Assembly: GCA_038093975.1 (NCBI GenBank)
Contig: JBBPTG010000133.1
Span: 1 to 64,000, forward strand
From: Chalciporus piperatus
Taxonomy: Eukaryota > Basidiomycota > Agaricomycetes > Boletales > Boletaceae
Direction of reading: 5' to 3'
DNA: 64,000 nucleotides
Part shown: piece by piece, positions 35,840 through 47,660 of the stretch
Layout: each line of letters opens with the position of its first letter
Position numbering within the stretch: the first letter of the stretch is position 1
The notes under the pieces: generated by a model
Databases searched by the model: none
What the model saw: the letters and a program-made list of their open reading frames with translations, nothing else
What the model was told of the DNA's origin: nothing
Translations under genes and position numbers: made by a program

Positions 35840-36560
35840 AAGTTGAAGGTGTGTCCGCATAAGGAATGGCTCCAAGTTAATCTTGCTCATGGCATCCCCG
35901 GATACAGCTTGAAGTCCAAAGTTGCATCTATCGCGCAGTCACATTGTGGAGGATCATATGACCGACTCTCCGCCGAACGTCTTATGCGAGACATCTCGTT
36001 TCGCGTCGTGGATACCTTGTGGACTCCAGCGCCAAACATGAGCCTTCCAGATGTCTACCACCCAGAAGGACTTACTAAGGTAGGAATCGGAGATGTCGGT
36101 GTCGTCGTTCCAGAGGACGGCAGTTTCGACGCATTCACTCCCGGACCACCACCAGAAGGCTGGCGTCCCCGACAACTTTACCCCCATACAGCTCAACAAT
36201 CGGGATATCGCTATGTTTCCGACTGCCGAGTGTGCAGGGCGTATTATTTCTACTTCTTCGGTGAAGAGAATCGGCAGATCCGATTTGCCCAGTGGGGATC
36301 CATCAAGGTACGACATTGGTCGCTGTAGTCTAGAGCCCTGAATGATACGGCAATAAATGAATTATTACTAACTTTGGCGAAGACCTTCACCACCAGGTTT
36401 TCACGCTGTCTTCTAAAGAAGGCGCTGTCCTCATCCTTCCTGAATCCTGAGGGTGCCGAACGTTACTACGTCAGAAGTGAACGTCCGTTTCTGGATCAAG
36501 CAATTCGACACGCCCTTTTCGTTATCGATTGGATCCTTCCGATTTAATTGGTCAATCTGT
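35840..36560 (+). pseudogene. decayed agaricomycete hypothetical gene (GDVGVV family), copy 2
   Basis: Segments of the family relic at 20.4 kb recur: YHPEGLTKVGIGDVGVVVPE with DGSFDAF, then in another frame AMFPTAECAGRIISTSSVKR, and after 36390 TLSSKEGAVLILPEG and ERYYVRSERPFLDQAIRHA with at least one more frame change. The two copies differ in where they break, so they decayed independently. It is not expected to make the full protein. Confidence 0.6.
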
Positions 36561-36589
36561 GAATGAGCCTGATGCTTGCGGTCATCCCG

Positions 36590-36830
36590 TTGATGTACGG
36601 TTTGAATGCGATCAATGTGGTGAGACCTTCACGAGGTCGTTCCCGTTTGAATGTGACTTATGAATCGCGAATCGATTCTGATTAAGTATGACTTATTCTC
36701 AAGGTCATAAACGATCACACACTGGCGAGCGCACGTATGCGTGCAGAATTCGGGGTTGCGGGAAACGGTTCATCAGCGCGAGTACACGTGGATATCACGA
36801 ACAGAACTACACGAGCACCTTGTGATGCCA
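36590..36830 (+). pseudogene. C2H2 zinc-finger remnant
   Basis: RFECDQCGETFTR supplies the CxxC half of a finger. After a presumed intron with no clean in-frame junction, HKRSHTGERTYACRIRGCGK and RFISASTRGYHE supply the HxxxH half, a TGER linker and a second finger. The frame ends soon after. I could not join the parts without a frame problem, so I call it a remnant, possibly the end of the relic before it. Confidence 0.45.
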
Positions 36831-37201
36831 GAACGATTGTTAAATCGCAAGTTGACAAGGTCCCTCCTCGTCTGGCAGCCTCATGCTCGGCCTGGCCCTC
36901 TCCAACAGACGGGGTATACTGTACCATCACCTTCCCCGCTTTGCAGACAATGATTCATCTGTACATTTCCTAGACGCGTCTGCGCTTTCGACTCGCTTAT
37001 GTTTATCGAACTAGTTTATAACATGGGATTGTTGTGTAGTTCAAAAAAAGGACGTTAATTCGACACTTGCGGAGGGGCAATGCGAAGTCTGCATTTGATT
37101 AAAGGTGTTGGAACAGTGCAGAGGACCTTCGAGGTTGGGAAAGTCTAGCATTATTAGCATGGAGTGAAGTACCAGCACGTGAAGATTGAATGCATCCCAG
37201 A
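36831..37201. other. intergenic, no gene seen
   Basis: Downstream flank of the mitochondrial ribosomal protein gene. Nothing supported. Confidence 0.4.
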
Positions 37202-38404
37202 TCATAACGTCCTCAAATCTATCATCTTCCTTCCCCTGTCCCTCTCGATAGCCTGCTTACTCCTCAGACCACTGCCCTTATCCAACCGCCTCATACCTCC
37301 ACCAACTCCGTCACCCATTGCCAGCGGCGCATGCCCATCCTGTAGCGCCCTGAACAGTGCCTTGACGACCATGAGCGGATTCCTACTCCCCCACACCTTC
37401 GCACTCGCATCCTTGATACCCGCTGCCTTGAGGATTTGGTGAATGTACGGATTAGTCCTCAACCCGAACCCCACAGGCCGGGGTCTCAAGATAATCTTGG
37501 TAGCCCCAAACTTGGTCTCGAGGTCCGTCCAAAAGGTTCTGTTTTCGAACCTGTCGACGTAGTCCATGGACCGTAGGGCCTTGGCGAGCGCTTTTTCGTG
37601 TGCGTTGCCGGCATCATCGTCCTTGCCCTCTCCATACCCAACGAGACCGTCCCCGTTACCAACAACGACGAGGGTATACATGGAGTGAATTTTTCCCTTT
37701 CCGGTTTGTTGGGTGACGCGACGAGTGATGAGGGGGTAAGTATGCAGTCTTTGAACTAGTTCCGGGGGCACTGGGAACTTGACTTCTTCATCACTCATAT
37801 CCAACGACTTTTCTGGATCGTTGTCCTCATCCTCTTGTTGCGCTTCCGAAATCTCGAATATGTCACGAGGCTGTGAACCTGCATTCGGACCTGCATACAA
37901 CTGCCAATCCTCTGGATCGAGGTCTTCCAAATAGTCCCGAGAGGTGAGCCCTTGAAAGTCGGAGTAGCTACGAAGCACGGCGCGGTTGGCGAAGGGGTTG
38001 TCACGGGTGGGAGGGAAGTCTGCGACAAGTTCAGCGTCATGTTCCCATGAGACTTCGCTGAGGTCGGGGAAGGAGGCGTCGTGAGAAGGGATGCTGCTAA
38101 TGGGGGTTGCGAAGAGGGTGACGGGTTTCTGAGTTTTGTCGGGGAGGTTGGATTTCTTGGACTTCTTGGATGGCGTGGTAGAAAGAGTCTTGGCTGTCTG
38201 TGTGGGCTCGTCAGACTGCGCTGGCTCGAGCGTTTGGATGGGGTCAATGGTCTGTGTAGACGCGCTTGGTGGATTTCCCGAGGACGAGGACGATGAGGAA
38301 GGAGTGGAATAAGCTCTAAGAGCGTGTAGTCTGTGAACGGGTATACGAGCCCATGTCGACTGAGGTGGTCTCCGGAGTACTGGAGCGAGACAGAGTCTGT
38401 TCAT
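37202..38404 (-). CDS. MRPS5: mitochondrial small-subunit ribosomal protein uS5m
   Basis: A single-exon, 400-aa nuclear gene for the mitochondrial homologue of bacterial S5. The start at 38404 (MNRLCLAPVLRRPPQSTW) opens an Arg-rich import presequence. A long linker follows, then the S5 N-terminal domain TRRVTQQTGKGKIHSMYTLV with VVVGNGDGLVGYGEGKDDDA, and the C-terminal domain KIILRPRPVGFGLRTNPYIH and QILKAAGIKDASAKVWGSRN, ending at 37202. An in-frame upstream Met at 38461 would add residues before the presequence and is less likely. Confidence 0.92.
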   Translation of the reverse strand: MNRLCLAPVLRRPPQSTWARIPVHRLHALRAYSTPSSSSSSSGNPPSASTQTIDPIQTLEPAQSDEPTQTAKTLSTTPSKKSKKSNLPDKTQKPVTLFATPISSIPSHDASFPDLSEVSWEHDAELVADFPPTRDNPFANRAVLRSYSDFQGLTSRDYLEDLDPEDWQLYAGPNAGSQPRDIFEISEAQQEDEDNDPEKSLDMSDEEVKFPVPPELVQRLHTYPLITRRVTQQTGKGKIHSMYTLVVVGNGDGLVGYGEGKDDDAGNAHEKALAKALRSMDYVDRFENRTFWTDLETKFGATKIILRPRPVGFGLRTNPYIHQILKAAGIKDASAKVWGSRNPLMVVKALFRALQDGHAPLAMGDGVGGGMRRLDKGSGLRSKQAIERDRGRKMIDLRTL

Positions 38405-38563
38405 TTTCTCGTCCGACCGTGTTATTCCAAGTGCAGAAACCGACATTGACCAAATTTCCAAGGCGGTTGTTTATGTCTGTGTGGCTTTTGCCTAGCTTGG
38501 AAGGTAGTAAGGAGTCAGCTCACGTCCGAGTCTGCGTGTCAGAGCCAGTTTGAGATTGCTAGC

Positions 38564-39630
38564 ATGGACGAGGGGTCGAATTCTGTCGCTGAAGAACTGA
38601 ACAGTGGAGACCGGTCGAACCTGTTCGGTTACATCGACCGGGACAGGTAAGTCTGCGCACCGACCCAACTTTGAAGTACTACCGTATTGATCACAAGCCC
38701 TGGGCGTTCCCGTATGACGACGATAGCGTACACGGATTGAATTTGGCCATTCCAGAGCAAGCCAAAGCCCTCATCAAACAATGGTCTGATCGCGAGGACA
38801 CGACCCAGTTTGCAGATTCAGGCGTCGACGACCAGGTGAGAAAGAAGACAGTCCGCTGATGTCATCGCCATACTCGGGCTAGTACCGCGATGTGTCTGAC
38901 GACCGCGTTGCAGATGATCATACACGTTCCGTTTTCCCAGAACGTACGCGTAAAGTCTGTAGTACTCAAACTCGGTAAAGAACCCTCTACCCTTTAGCCT
39001 CGTGCATTCCGCCATCACCATGCAGTTTCACTGACGCGTCTTCCTTTCATGTCGCCTATGTATCACGCCCTGCCTCATCGTCTTCCGATCGATTTGTTCT
39101 CTTCGATTTTAATGGTCTTGAAACGACTGAATAGGGCGCGGTGAATCAACGCCGCGACATCTCAAGATCTTCGCCAACTATGCGAACATCATCGATTTCG
39201 CAGATGCCGAACGCACGAAAGCGAACCTCGATATTAGTCTTCTCGAGGGCGAGACGGGTACTGTGGAATACCCTTTGAGGGTCGCGGCGTTTACGAGCGT
39301 GCATACCCTTAGTCTATATTTCGTGAGTTCTTCGTTTCATTCCATTCTAACTTACCTTACTGTCGTTCGTGTTTTTATCCTCTTTGACGCTGTTGTATAT
39401 GGTGTTTTGTGCTATTCTGCTTCTCACGCACTTGATTACGCCGCGGACAGGGCGATTCTGTCGGTGGAGATCAATCGAGGGTCTATTATGTGGGATTCAA
39501 GGGTGACTCCAAGTCAAACAGGAAGGAGGGCACTAACAAGCTCGAGATACCTGCTGCTAATGCAGCCGATGCGCCACTGGTCGATCGGTTGAAGCAGAAC
39601 GCAAGAGGACAGCAGACAACGGCTCGGTGA
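38564..39630 (+). CDS. PITHD1: PITH-domain protein
   Basis: A small soluble protein carrying the PITH (proteasome-interacting thioredoxin, C-terminal) fold, without a thioredoxin domain. Exons give MDEGSNSVAEELNSGDRSNL with FGYIDRD, then VHGLNLAIPEQAKALIKQWS, MIIHVPFSQNVRVKSVVLKL, PRHLKIFANYANIIDFADAE, EYPLRVAAFTSVHTLSLYF and VYYVGFKGDSK, ending GQQTTAR. These match PITHD1-type proteins, which in other species bind the proteasome. Five exons. The first intron (about 38649-38727) is needed to join FGYIDRD to VHGLNL. No defects are seen. Confidence 0.85.
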
Positions 39631-39736
39631 AGCAAGCGGTGACGGTTGTAAGACTAGACAGGGGCTTCTCTTTATTGGGTGTCCTAGATAGGGGTCATTG
39701 TATGAGACTCGCTTTCGCCACTTCATCCATCACATC

Positions 39737-40359
39737 ATGTCGACCAACCAAAGCTCGAATCGTATAAGCGAAGACGCACTGAGCTTGGGGCTCCTGGAAG
39801 GCTCCATGGCGCAGCTACACATTTCCGCCTCAGACTCGGACTCAATTTCCCTGTCATCCCTCTTCGAACCTAGTAATGCAGAATTGGACTTACAGGACAG
39901 CTCTGGGTACGAAGAAGAAGATGACACAGTCATTGTTTCACATCTTGCACATAGTATGCTGACAGAAATTGAGATTCTCGAGTGGCAGCAACGCATTGCT
40001 GCTGAACTCGAGGTTAATCTTCACGTCCTCCCAGCTCAAGCCACCCCACAGTTCCAAGTCGGCGTTGAGCGTACCACCCGCCATACACATCGGGTGAGGT
40101 CCATCTCACTTAATCTAGCTTCTTCTCTCATTCATCTGTTGTTTTTGTAGTTCAATTCAGTCTCCCACTGCCCACCCCACCCGGACTGCTGGATAGGTCT
40201 CTCCTTTGGTTCTCCTCACACCGGAGTTTTTCTCAGACGTTTCGGAATGATCTCTGGGAGATCTACCCCACACATCAGCTCGCCATACATGGAACTCGAA
40301 TTGCCGCAGACCATCCGACATCGTCGCAAACCATTGGGTTCGCTGAACGTGCCTTGTGA
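39737..40359 (+). CDS. uncharacterised protein with DLWEIYPTHQLAIHG motif
   Basis: Exon 1 begins MSTNQSSNRISEDALSLGLL and is acidic and Ser-rich (SDSDSISLSSLFEPS, SGYEEEDDTVIVSH), with a helical segment EIEILEWQQRIAAELEV. After an intron at about 40095-40161, exon 2 reads LLWFSSHRSFSQTFRNDLWE and IYPTHQLAIHGTRIAADHPT, stopping at 40359. The second block recurs in uncharacterised agaricomycete proteins. The function is unknown and no domain is known to me. Confidence 0.55.
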
Positions 40360-40667
40360 TCTCTCGCAAAGCGATTCTTGGGACGATCCGCATTATATTC
40401 CAGAGATGGGGAGACGAAGTGCTTTGTTTTATCCCCAGACTCAGATATTAGTACCTTCGTAGTAAATACCGTCCGCAGTTAAGATGGTCAGACAAAGTGC
40501 TCTATCACGGTTTTGTCTAAGTAGGGACGACTGTTTTCATACTTATCAAGGGGCTGCCTACGGGAGACTTGATAGAGAAGGGTCCAGTCCGAGCCTCGAG
40601 TAGATTAACAACGAGGAATTATTTTACTGTAATGGCTAACTTTGAGCCTAGATACACAAAGAGCGAG
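40360..40667. other. intergenic, no gene seen
   Basis: Between two converging genes. Nothing supported. Confidence 0.4.
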
Positions 40668-42364
40668 CTACTGGAAATCAAACACTACGAGGTCACTGGT
40701 AAAGTCATCATTCTCCTCGTTCCCACTATAACAAAACCTTCCTCTTACACCGTCAAATGCTTCAGAAAATACACCATCAACGTCCAAAGTCTCGAAAACA
40801 TCACTGACCATAGCCGTGCAATCCTCTCCACTCGCGTCAATCGAGAATTTACAGATATTGGCAACGGGTTGAGAAAGCGAGGTTGATTTAAAGACGTAAA
40901 GTCCCCTCGCATAGCCATCACTTGAAGCTTCCAACTGGACGTTACCTTCGGAGCCTGGGAGTTCAAAAAGGAGTTTTTGAGTGACGGCGAGGGGGAGGAT
41001 TTCCGTGGAATTCGAGGCCGTGGCTGGCAAGGTGAAGTCGATGCAGTAGTAATTTTGGGAGGTGTCTGCCAAGAACCTTAGGATAGTGTCACCAGTCAGT
41101 GAGTTGACAACTGGATCACGAAGGGTCCAATGCAGAATGGGAAAGAGGTTGTCAACGAGCGCCTCGTGGGTGAGGCGAAGTTCGAAGCCACCATCAACCG
41201 AACGTGGTTGATTCGGAACCATAAATATCTGGATCACTCCATCGGTCCAGGTGTGCGACATGTAAACAATATATGGTCCCGTTGTCAAGACTGTATCCGG
41301 AAAGACGTCGTCTCCGCCCCCAAGCTGAGCAGCGTTTAGCGTCATTGAGATTCATCAGTATTTGCTACTCACCATTAGATTGCTATTAAATGGTGGAAAC
41401 TGGTATGCGGTATACGTCCACGGGTCGACAACCACGCCGCGAAGCCAGTATTCGGGAATACACGAAAAATATAGAAGTGACTGGCAGGTGGCGACACCAG
41501 TGACATCTGTCGGGAGGTCCATCTCGTGGATTACGGGTCCGAATGAGCTGGTTTCGTCCTGCAAGGAAAACACTACAAGTTTGCTAGAGAAGAGATTGGT
41601 GAAAACTAGCAGCAGAACAGAACAATGGATGCACGTACATTTGTCGTCGCCCCTCAGGCTCTAATTCATCGCTGCAGGATACAGAAAGATAAACTCGGAG
41701 TGCATCGGGGAAACCCATTGAGAAGATTGAGAATGAACGTATTCGTTGGTCGGTCTCCCAAATCATTTGACGGGAACCAACTTCCAGATCTTCGGCAAAA
41801 ACTTGGTTCTCTCCCGACCAAATGAACAACCTTCCGAAGAGAATTTTGGGTGTGTATGTTGGCTTGTAACGTGGACCTTGAGTGATTGAAACAACTTTGA
41901 GGGGCTGTGAGGCCCATGTACGGGATAAGCGCTCTGAATGAACCAAAATGCGTTCAAGAGACCGAGTGGACTGCCACGAGAACGGCCCAGGTGGACGGGG
42001 CAACGGAGCGGTGGCGTACCACGCCTTCCACAGCTGGGTATCGCGAGCAACATCGCGAAATTGCTTTGAGACCTAGAACGAGGAACATCAGAGAGGAGCT
42101 AAGGGTAATCATTTGGAGTAGGGGGATGTAATCAAGAAGGGCGGCAAGACCCAGGTGTTTTTTTTGGCAAATCGTGTGGAAGAGTCCAGGCCAGAGTGAA
42201 AATCGGCGACGTGATGTACGGGTTGAAACTTATAGACTCACAAGACGCAATCGGATGAGCTCGCGGGGGCTCATGCCGCGGCAATAACGCAAGATGTGAT
42301 AGACAAGTTCATCTGGGAGAGTAGGCTGGGGTGTGGGATGTTTCGCACAAGCCAAATCCTCCAT
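40668..42364 (-). CDS. F-box protein
   Basis: Probable SCF ubiquitin-ligase substrate adaptor. The start at 42364 gives MEDLACAKHPTPQPTLPDEL, and the F-box LPDELVYHILRYCRGMSPRE followed by LIRLRLV spans residues about 15-45, split by an intron at the usual place. The rest includes PLPRPPGPFSWQSTRSLERI, a beta-rich middle with FGRLFIWSGENQVFAEDLE and IHEMDLPTDVTGVATCQSLL, and a C-terminal half with DVFPDTVLTTGPYIVYMSHT to FTSDLVVFDFQ. The repeating beta pattern suggests a propeller-like substrate domain, but I see no clear WD or kelch signature. About five exons, no lesion seen. Confidence 0.72.
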
Positions 42365-42756
42365 TTCGTCAAGTTCAGGTTGAGATTATCGGGTATCGAC
42401 GGGAGACGAAGAGATTGGCACGACATTCGACAGTGGTCCCTGTTTCTGATCTTGGTTGCCAAAGGGTCTTTTTTTAGTAATAGTAGTCTACGCTGAGTCC
42501 TGACTTGGACTACTTGCTTCTAACTTTTGCTGTCTTCCTGGTATCCTGCCGTTGAGCGCATCACTTTCATATCGGGGGTGGCACACGTTTTCTCGGTTTT
42601 TAATGTACAACATATCCAGGAAGGAACAGTTAACATTGACATAGCGAAACCGAACACATCAGTACATAGCCTGCAGTTTCACAGAGTACATATAGCAGAA
42701 ACCGATCAGAATGATGAAGCATAAACTGGAATCGCAGACTGTCGAACGACAACCTT
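42365..42756. other. intergenic, no gene seen
   Basis: F-box gene promoter and CWC21 3' flank. Nothing else supported. Confidence 0.4.
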
Positions 42757-44140
42757 TTAATCGCTTCGACCGCCCGAGCGACTGTTGTTTGTGCTGACCG
42801 ACATCGAGGACCCAGCAGACGACGAGCGTGAGCGAGCACCACGCCTAGTTGGCTTCGGCGACATTGAAACATCCCGTCCTCTCCTGTCGTTTTGACTGTC
42901 ATTGCTGCGTGGTGGCGGAGAGCGGTCATCACGAGGAGACTCGCTCCTGTCACGTCCGCGTCGTGGGGATGGAGAGTATGAGCGACGTCGAGGGGGTGAT
43001 TCAGAACGATCACGGGCGCGACGAAGGGGAGGCGAGCGCCGACTAGAGAATGCGGGCGAACGAGGGCGACGATGCGGGGGAGCAGGTGACCTCGATGGTG
43101 ACCTCGAGGGAGATCGTGGTCGCTCATACGACTGCGGGCGACGGCGAGGGGGTGATGACCTTCTGTACGGTTCACGTTCCCGTCCAGGTCGTTCAGGTTC
43201 CCTTGGCCTGTTCGGTGGAGGGGGTGGGGGGGAAATTCGTTTTTTGTCCCGGTCTCGCTCACGGTCTGCCTCTCTTTCCCGGTCTCTGTCTCTGTCTCTG
43301 TCTCTGTCTGGTTCTCTGTTTCTGTTTCTGTCTGGCTCTCTGTCTCTGTCCCTGTCCCGCTCCGCCTCGCGCTCCCTCCTGATCCTATCCTCCTCCCTCC
43401 TCCGCAACCGATCCCGTTCACGTTTATCCGCCTGCCACTTCTCGCGTTGTTCCTGCATCTTCTTACGGTCCTCCTCCCGTCTCCGCCCCCTCTCCTCCCG
43501 CTCCACCAGTTTCACGCGCCTCAACTCTTCCTGTTTCTCGCGGTCAAAGGCGTCGCCCTCTGTGTAATCGCGTCGTGTACCAAGCGCACGTGCCATCTTG
43601 TCAAGTTCTGTCTTTTTTGCTGCTGCGAGTTCATGAGTGTCCGATGGCTTGAGAGATTTGGCGGACGAGGTGAGAGAAGCAAGGTCCGTGAGAAGGGACG
43701 TGCGGAGTTCAGCAACTTTGGCTTCGATTTCAGCTTCTTCGAGACTGTAACGCGGGTGAGTGGTGTCGTTGGATGGGTGACAGAGAGAGAGAGAGAAAGG
43801 AGGGAGACGTACCCTTCGTCTTCGAGTTTCAGCTGCAATTCCAAACATTTGACTTCCACCTTTCGCTTCCGTTCATGCTCCAAAATGGCCGCATCGGGCT
43901 CTCTGTGTTTGGGAGGAGCGACGTCCCACGCCGCAGCGCGGTCGGCGGCTGTTTCGTGTGTCCGTAGGACGGACAAGTTGCGTTGGACGTAGCCATTCGT
44001 GCCGCTGGTGTTGGGGGAAGAGAAGAAGAAAAAAATAAGACGTTAAAAATGCGAAGTCAAAGAAGATCGATTTTGGGAAAGATAGAGGATGTTTAGACGT
44101 ACCTTCCACGAGGAGTGGTCAACCCGATACCGTTGTACAT
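42757..44140 (-). CDS. CWC21: CWC21 / SRRM2-like spliceosome protein
   Basis: Spliceosomal protein contacting Prp8 and Snu114 near the 5' splice site. The diagnostic N-terminus is [20 protein letters not shown] with RNLS, followed by PKHREPDAAILEHERKRKVE and the cwf21 helical block LEDEGLEEAEIEAKVAELR. A coiled, highly charged segment (REEDRKKMQEQREKWQADKR) follows. After it come about 45 residues of almost pure Arg-Asp/Glu alternation, a proline run, and a long Arg/Ser domain (RSPSRSPSRSPAPPHRRPRS). Three exons, with introns near 44100-44005 and 43815-43745. The fusion of the short CWC21 core to a long RS tail is the SRRM2-like arrangement, longer than yeast CWC21. Confidence 0.9.
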
Positions 44141-45916
44141 GGTGGTTGATGTCTTGGTGTGACGCTGACTAATGCGGAGGATGTACCATGAAAGGAACAG
44201 CCTCTGTGGCGGTGCTGCCAACTAGTATTGTGGTTGTCCAGTGAGGACTATGTGAACGAGCGGGCTGTGAAGCAGTTTACTTTCCAACGCGTGATTACTA
44301 TAACTGCTGGGACAACAAAATCATGGTAGACAAGCCTGTTCGACCGCTACTTGGTTGCGTTCTGTAGCGAAGTTGACCCCTAGGCGCCCTAGTAGTACTC
44401 GAAGAGTACATTTCGAGACAGATGTTTTCAGACAGAGTATGTCTTCTCCCGCTCAGTTAACGTCCCAAACTCATTGTTGTCGCAGCTATCCAAATAGTAG
44501 TAGTCTCATTGTCATCTTTGTCTGTCCAGGAGCCGAGGTTTTTGATGCGCTAGTTCTCCCGATATCATTGTGGTACTGGCGGCCACGGCAAAGTCGCCAC
44601 CCAGGCAAGCTCTTCCGAGTGGGTAAGTTACTAACTTCTGGTCTTCAGGAACCGAAGCATGACCGTATCAGCCCCCAAGGCTAGTTGGGTCATATTCAAT
44701 ACAGCGCTCGCGCTCGTTTTTGCCCTACATCAAGACGGGGTTGTTCCTTCGCTTCTCTCCCTCCACTCAACCCCCCAAATGCTCCCTCTGGTACGAGTAC
44801 GCACATAGTATATTGGAAGTCATCATACATGCCTCCCCGGAATTTACTTGAATCCCTATGCTCAATCTTCCACATATGTACGATCTGGAAAGACCTCCTT
44901 CATCAATATCTCAGGGGCCCCACAGGATGATCTAATGACCGCTCTCTCCGCTCCAGCTTTCGATACGATATACCTTGTGACTCCCGTGGTGAAATAATTG
45001 ACGTTGCCCGAGGGGATTTCGTCATGCACGACACTCAAAAAGCGCATTTTTCCGCACCTCGACATCACTTAAACAGCAAGCGCGCGATAAGGGGAGTTAA
45101 GGTCATTATAAGCCTCGTAATGACCATAATGTGGCGCAATCTGGCAACGATGATTAGATTGTCATTTATTGGATTATATAGCTACCTTCCATTAGCAACG
45201 CGAAAAATTATCATGAAAATTGAAAATTGAGCAGCACCCGAGACTACCTGATAAACTACCAAAGCAAAGGTAGTGATGTCCCATGCCATTCGCGCAAGCA
45301 TCACACAGTTCCGGAAGTATCAGGTAATGTCATACTTCAGTGCAAGCCTACCGTACGTCTTGATGCTGCCCAAGCCTATTGTGTATCTCGCTGCTGGTCA
45401 TTCTCGCATTCAGCATATCTGGGTGAACTTTGAAATGCCCCTATCGACTGTTATGCTGGGTCTTTCTGCCCTCGTGTGCTTGCATGCCAAATATATATAT
45501 GGATGACAGTAGATGCAAGTTGAGGCTGTCACGACATGTGTGCACCATGAGTGTTGTATTGTCAGGGATTTATCTTGATTCAACGGTCTTGTTCACATCT
45601 CATTGTCCATCTGAATGCAGGTGCATGAACTCTCAGAGATGCTCTGAGTCTAATAAACGCTCGACACAATCTTCGACCGCCTATGCCGAGGATCAGCAAG
45701 TTGTGGTTCTTCAGCCAACCACTGCGACATTGCTTACATTCAACTCACCCGTAAATTCCCTGACCGGTTGCCAATGACACTACACGAAGTGTATTCAGTA
45801 GTTGTTCAAGATCCGATCAGGACTCGGATGTTCTCATTCGTTCAAGTTCATATACACTAGGTTGTAGTGGTACAAGCATACAATTCCGAGTCAGCAGTCG
45901 GTTGGCCCGGGCCTCA
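44141..45916. other. long intergenic region without a supported gene
   Basis: 1.8 kb with only short frames. It is AT-rich around 45080-45240. Some plus-strand segments (44690-44800, 45270-45500) look protein-like, but I recognise nothing and cannot join them into a gene. Old transposon or gene debris is likely. Confidence 0.35.
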
Positions 45917-47489
45917 CTACTTTCGGGAACGTGCCACGGAAAGCGACTCCAGATGCTGGGGATGATACTGGGCCACATTCCGACGACCAAACACCATCCT
46001 GCACAACGAAATCAATGATTGATCAGTCAAACGAAAGTTTGGGTTTGAACCTACTCACCGATTCCACCACAGGATAAGCTTGCTGATTTCAGCCGCTTTC
46101 TCGGGTGAGCTCGGAGCCTCAAAGTAGTCGACAATGTTGTTATAGAAGATTTCATGGTCGAAATCTTCATCAACGACCGTCCATGAGGAGCAGGTGGACA
46201 GTGTGAATCGAAGCTACCAATGTCTGAGGTAAACTGTAGAGTATTTGAGAATTTGATTGTCTCACCTGAACCGCAACATATGCGATTGCTCACGGCTGCA
46301 CGGACTTCATCCTGAGCAATGCTGCAACATTGCTACGTGGGCGCGGAACCTTCAAAGACTTGGAGTGCATAGAGTGTTCTGATCCGTCCTCGTGAAGAGC
46401 AGAGGTTGGAGATGTAAAAATACACTTAAAAGACTGGAGACGAGTCTCATCAATATATCTTTGAATGTAGCTCGAAGACGTACCCTGACAAGGAGTTCCC
46501 CTTGGAATAAACCCTTGGAGGGTTTAGTCAGATCATACCCGCCCTCAGGGTATAGGAATGTTGGCCAGCTATATGCTGTGACACGGAAATCTGGATCATA
46601 TTCCAGTATCGAGTTGCGTACACTGTGACAGACGTGAGTAACACTTGACTATGTAAGCTGGTGGACTGACGCAGGATCCGACCAATTGTAGTCGACGGGG
46701 CAGAGGAGTCGTCCGGTTGATGAGTGATTGAAACCTCTCCCTTGTTTGTCACGAAGAGACAAGGGAGGATCAATGCGACGAGTACCCGCATTCAACCATT
46801 CTAGCACCACTGCTTTCAGTGTTGATGCATCGTCCCCCCTCGCTCCATCAGCTCCCATCTGTAACTGCGCAAGTTTCGATTCAATCTATGAACATGATTC
46901 AGCGATGGACGGAGCTCACCTGCTTGCATGCCAGAGCTAAGTCGATGCTCCCGGCTGCCAACAACTTACCAAGGGTGGGGCACCAGAGTAAAAGTTTCTT
47001 GTAGTTACCATACGTGCGCTCCTGCCTGGTAGCATGTCATGAGCACAAAGACTTGGGTAGAATGACTAGCCTGAGGTCCTAGATAGAGTGACTTACTCGG
47101 GAGATGAAGGTATCGCTTCTTCTTCAAGTTCTGCCATGAGCAGCTGACGACGGTCATGCTCAGTGATCATATCGGAGATGGGTTCCACGAGGGCGACTAG
47201 CCGTCGTACTGCTCGCCCCTCCCGTGAGAATGAATGGGTACTAGTCGGTCAATCAAACAACGGTTGATATCACGGTAGATCGTAACCGAACAGGACACAC
47301 TCACGGCTTCTTCACGATCTTGCAGAGCAATTGAGCGTTTTCGTCCTCGAGCACACTAATGCGCCTTTTGAGGCTCGCAAGATCCTGAGTATTAGACTGG
47401 GAGGACGCTGTGCTTGCCTGAGCAAGCACAGTTCCGGACAGCGTGGCTGCCATGGTAGAAGTAACAGAGGCTGACGATGAGGATGACAT
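45917..47489 (-). CDS. DUF6698-family protein
   Basis: A member of an agaricomycete-specific expanded family of unknown function. Exons give MSSSSSASVTSTMAATLSGT, a leucine-zipper-like SLKRRISVLEDENAQLLCKI, AVRRLVALVEPISDMITEHD, RGDDASTLKAVVLEWLNAG, GRGFNHSSTGRLLCPVDYNW, VRNSILEYDPDFRVTAYSWP with TFLYPEGGYDL, IFTSPTSALRED, and a final block with AEISKLILWWNRMVFGRRNV ending SVARSRK. This order matches the family from coiled coil to C-terminal WWNR block. At least six introns. A lesion in a short unresolved exon near 46400 cannot be excluded. Its neighbour is the transposon block at 48.6 kb, and copies of this family are often found near transposons, which is general knowledge rather than shown here. 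Confidence 0.68.
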
Positions 47490-47660
47490 TGGTCGAGACT
47501 CGAGAAAATGCCTTACCCAGGAATTGCTACGGCCTGTTAATATGAGCAGAGACCTGGCACCAGGGCCCACGGGATGGGTGGCCTGCCCGGAACTTACCCA
47601 GTATTCTGGAAAGAATTCTGAGACAACATATTTTGTTATCTGTTGGAGCTACGACTCGGA

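Noticed and set aside
42902..43567. 221-residue plus-strand open frame rich in Ser/Arg and Leu
   Set aside because: It is antisense to the RS and RD tracts of CWC21; the composition follows from the low-complexity coding on the other strand.
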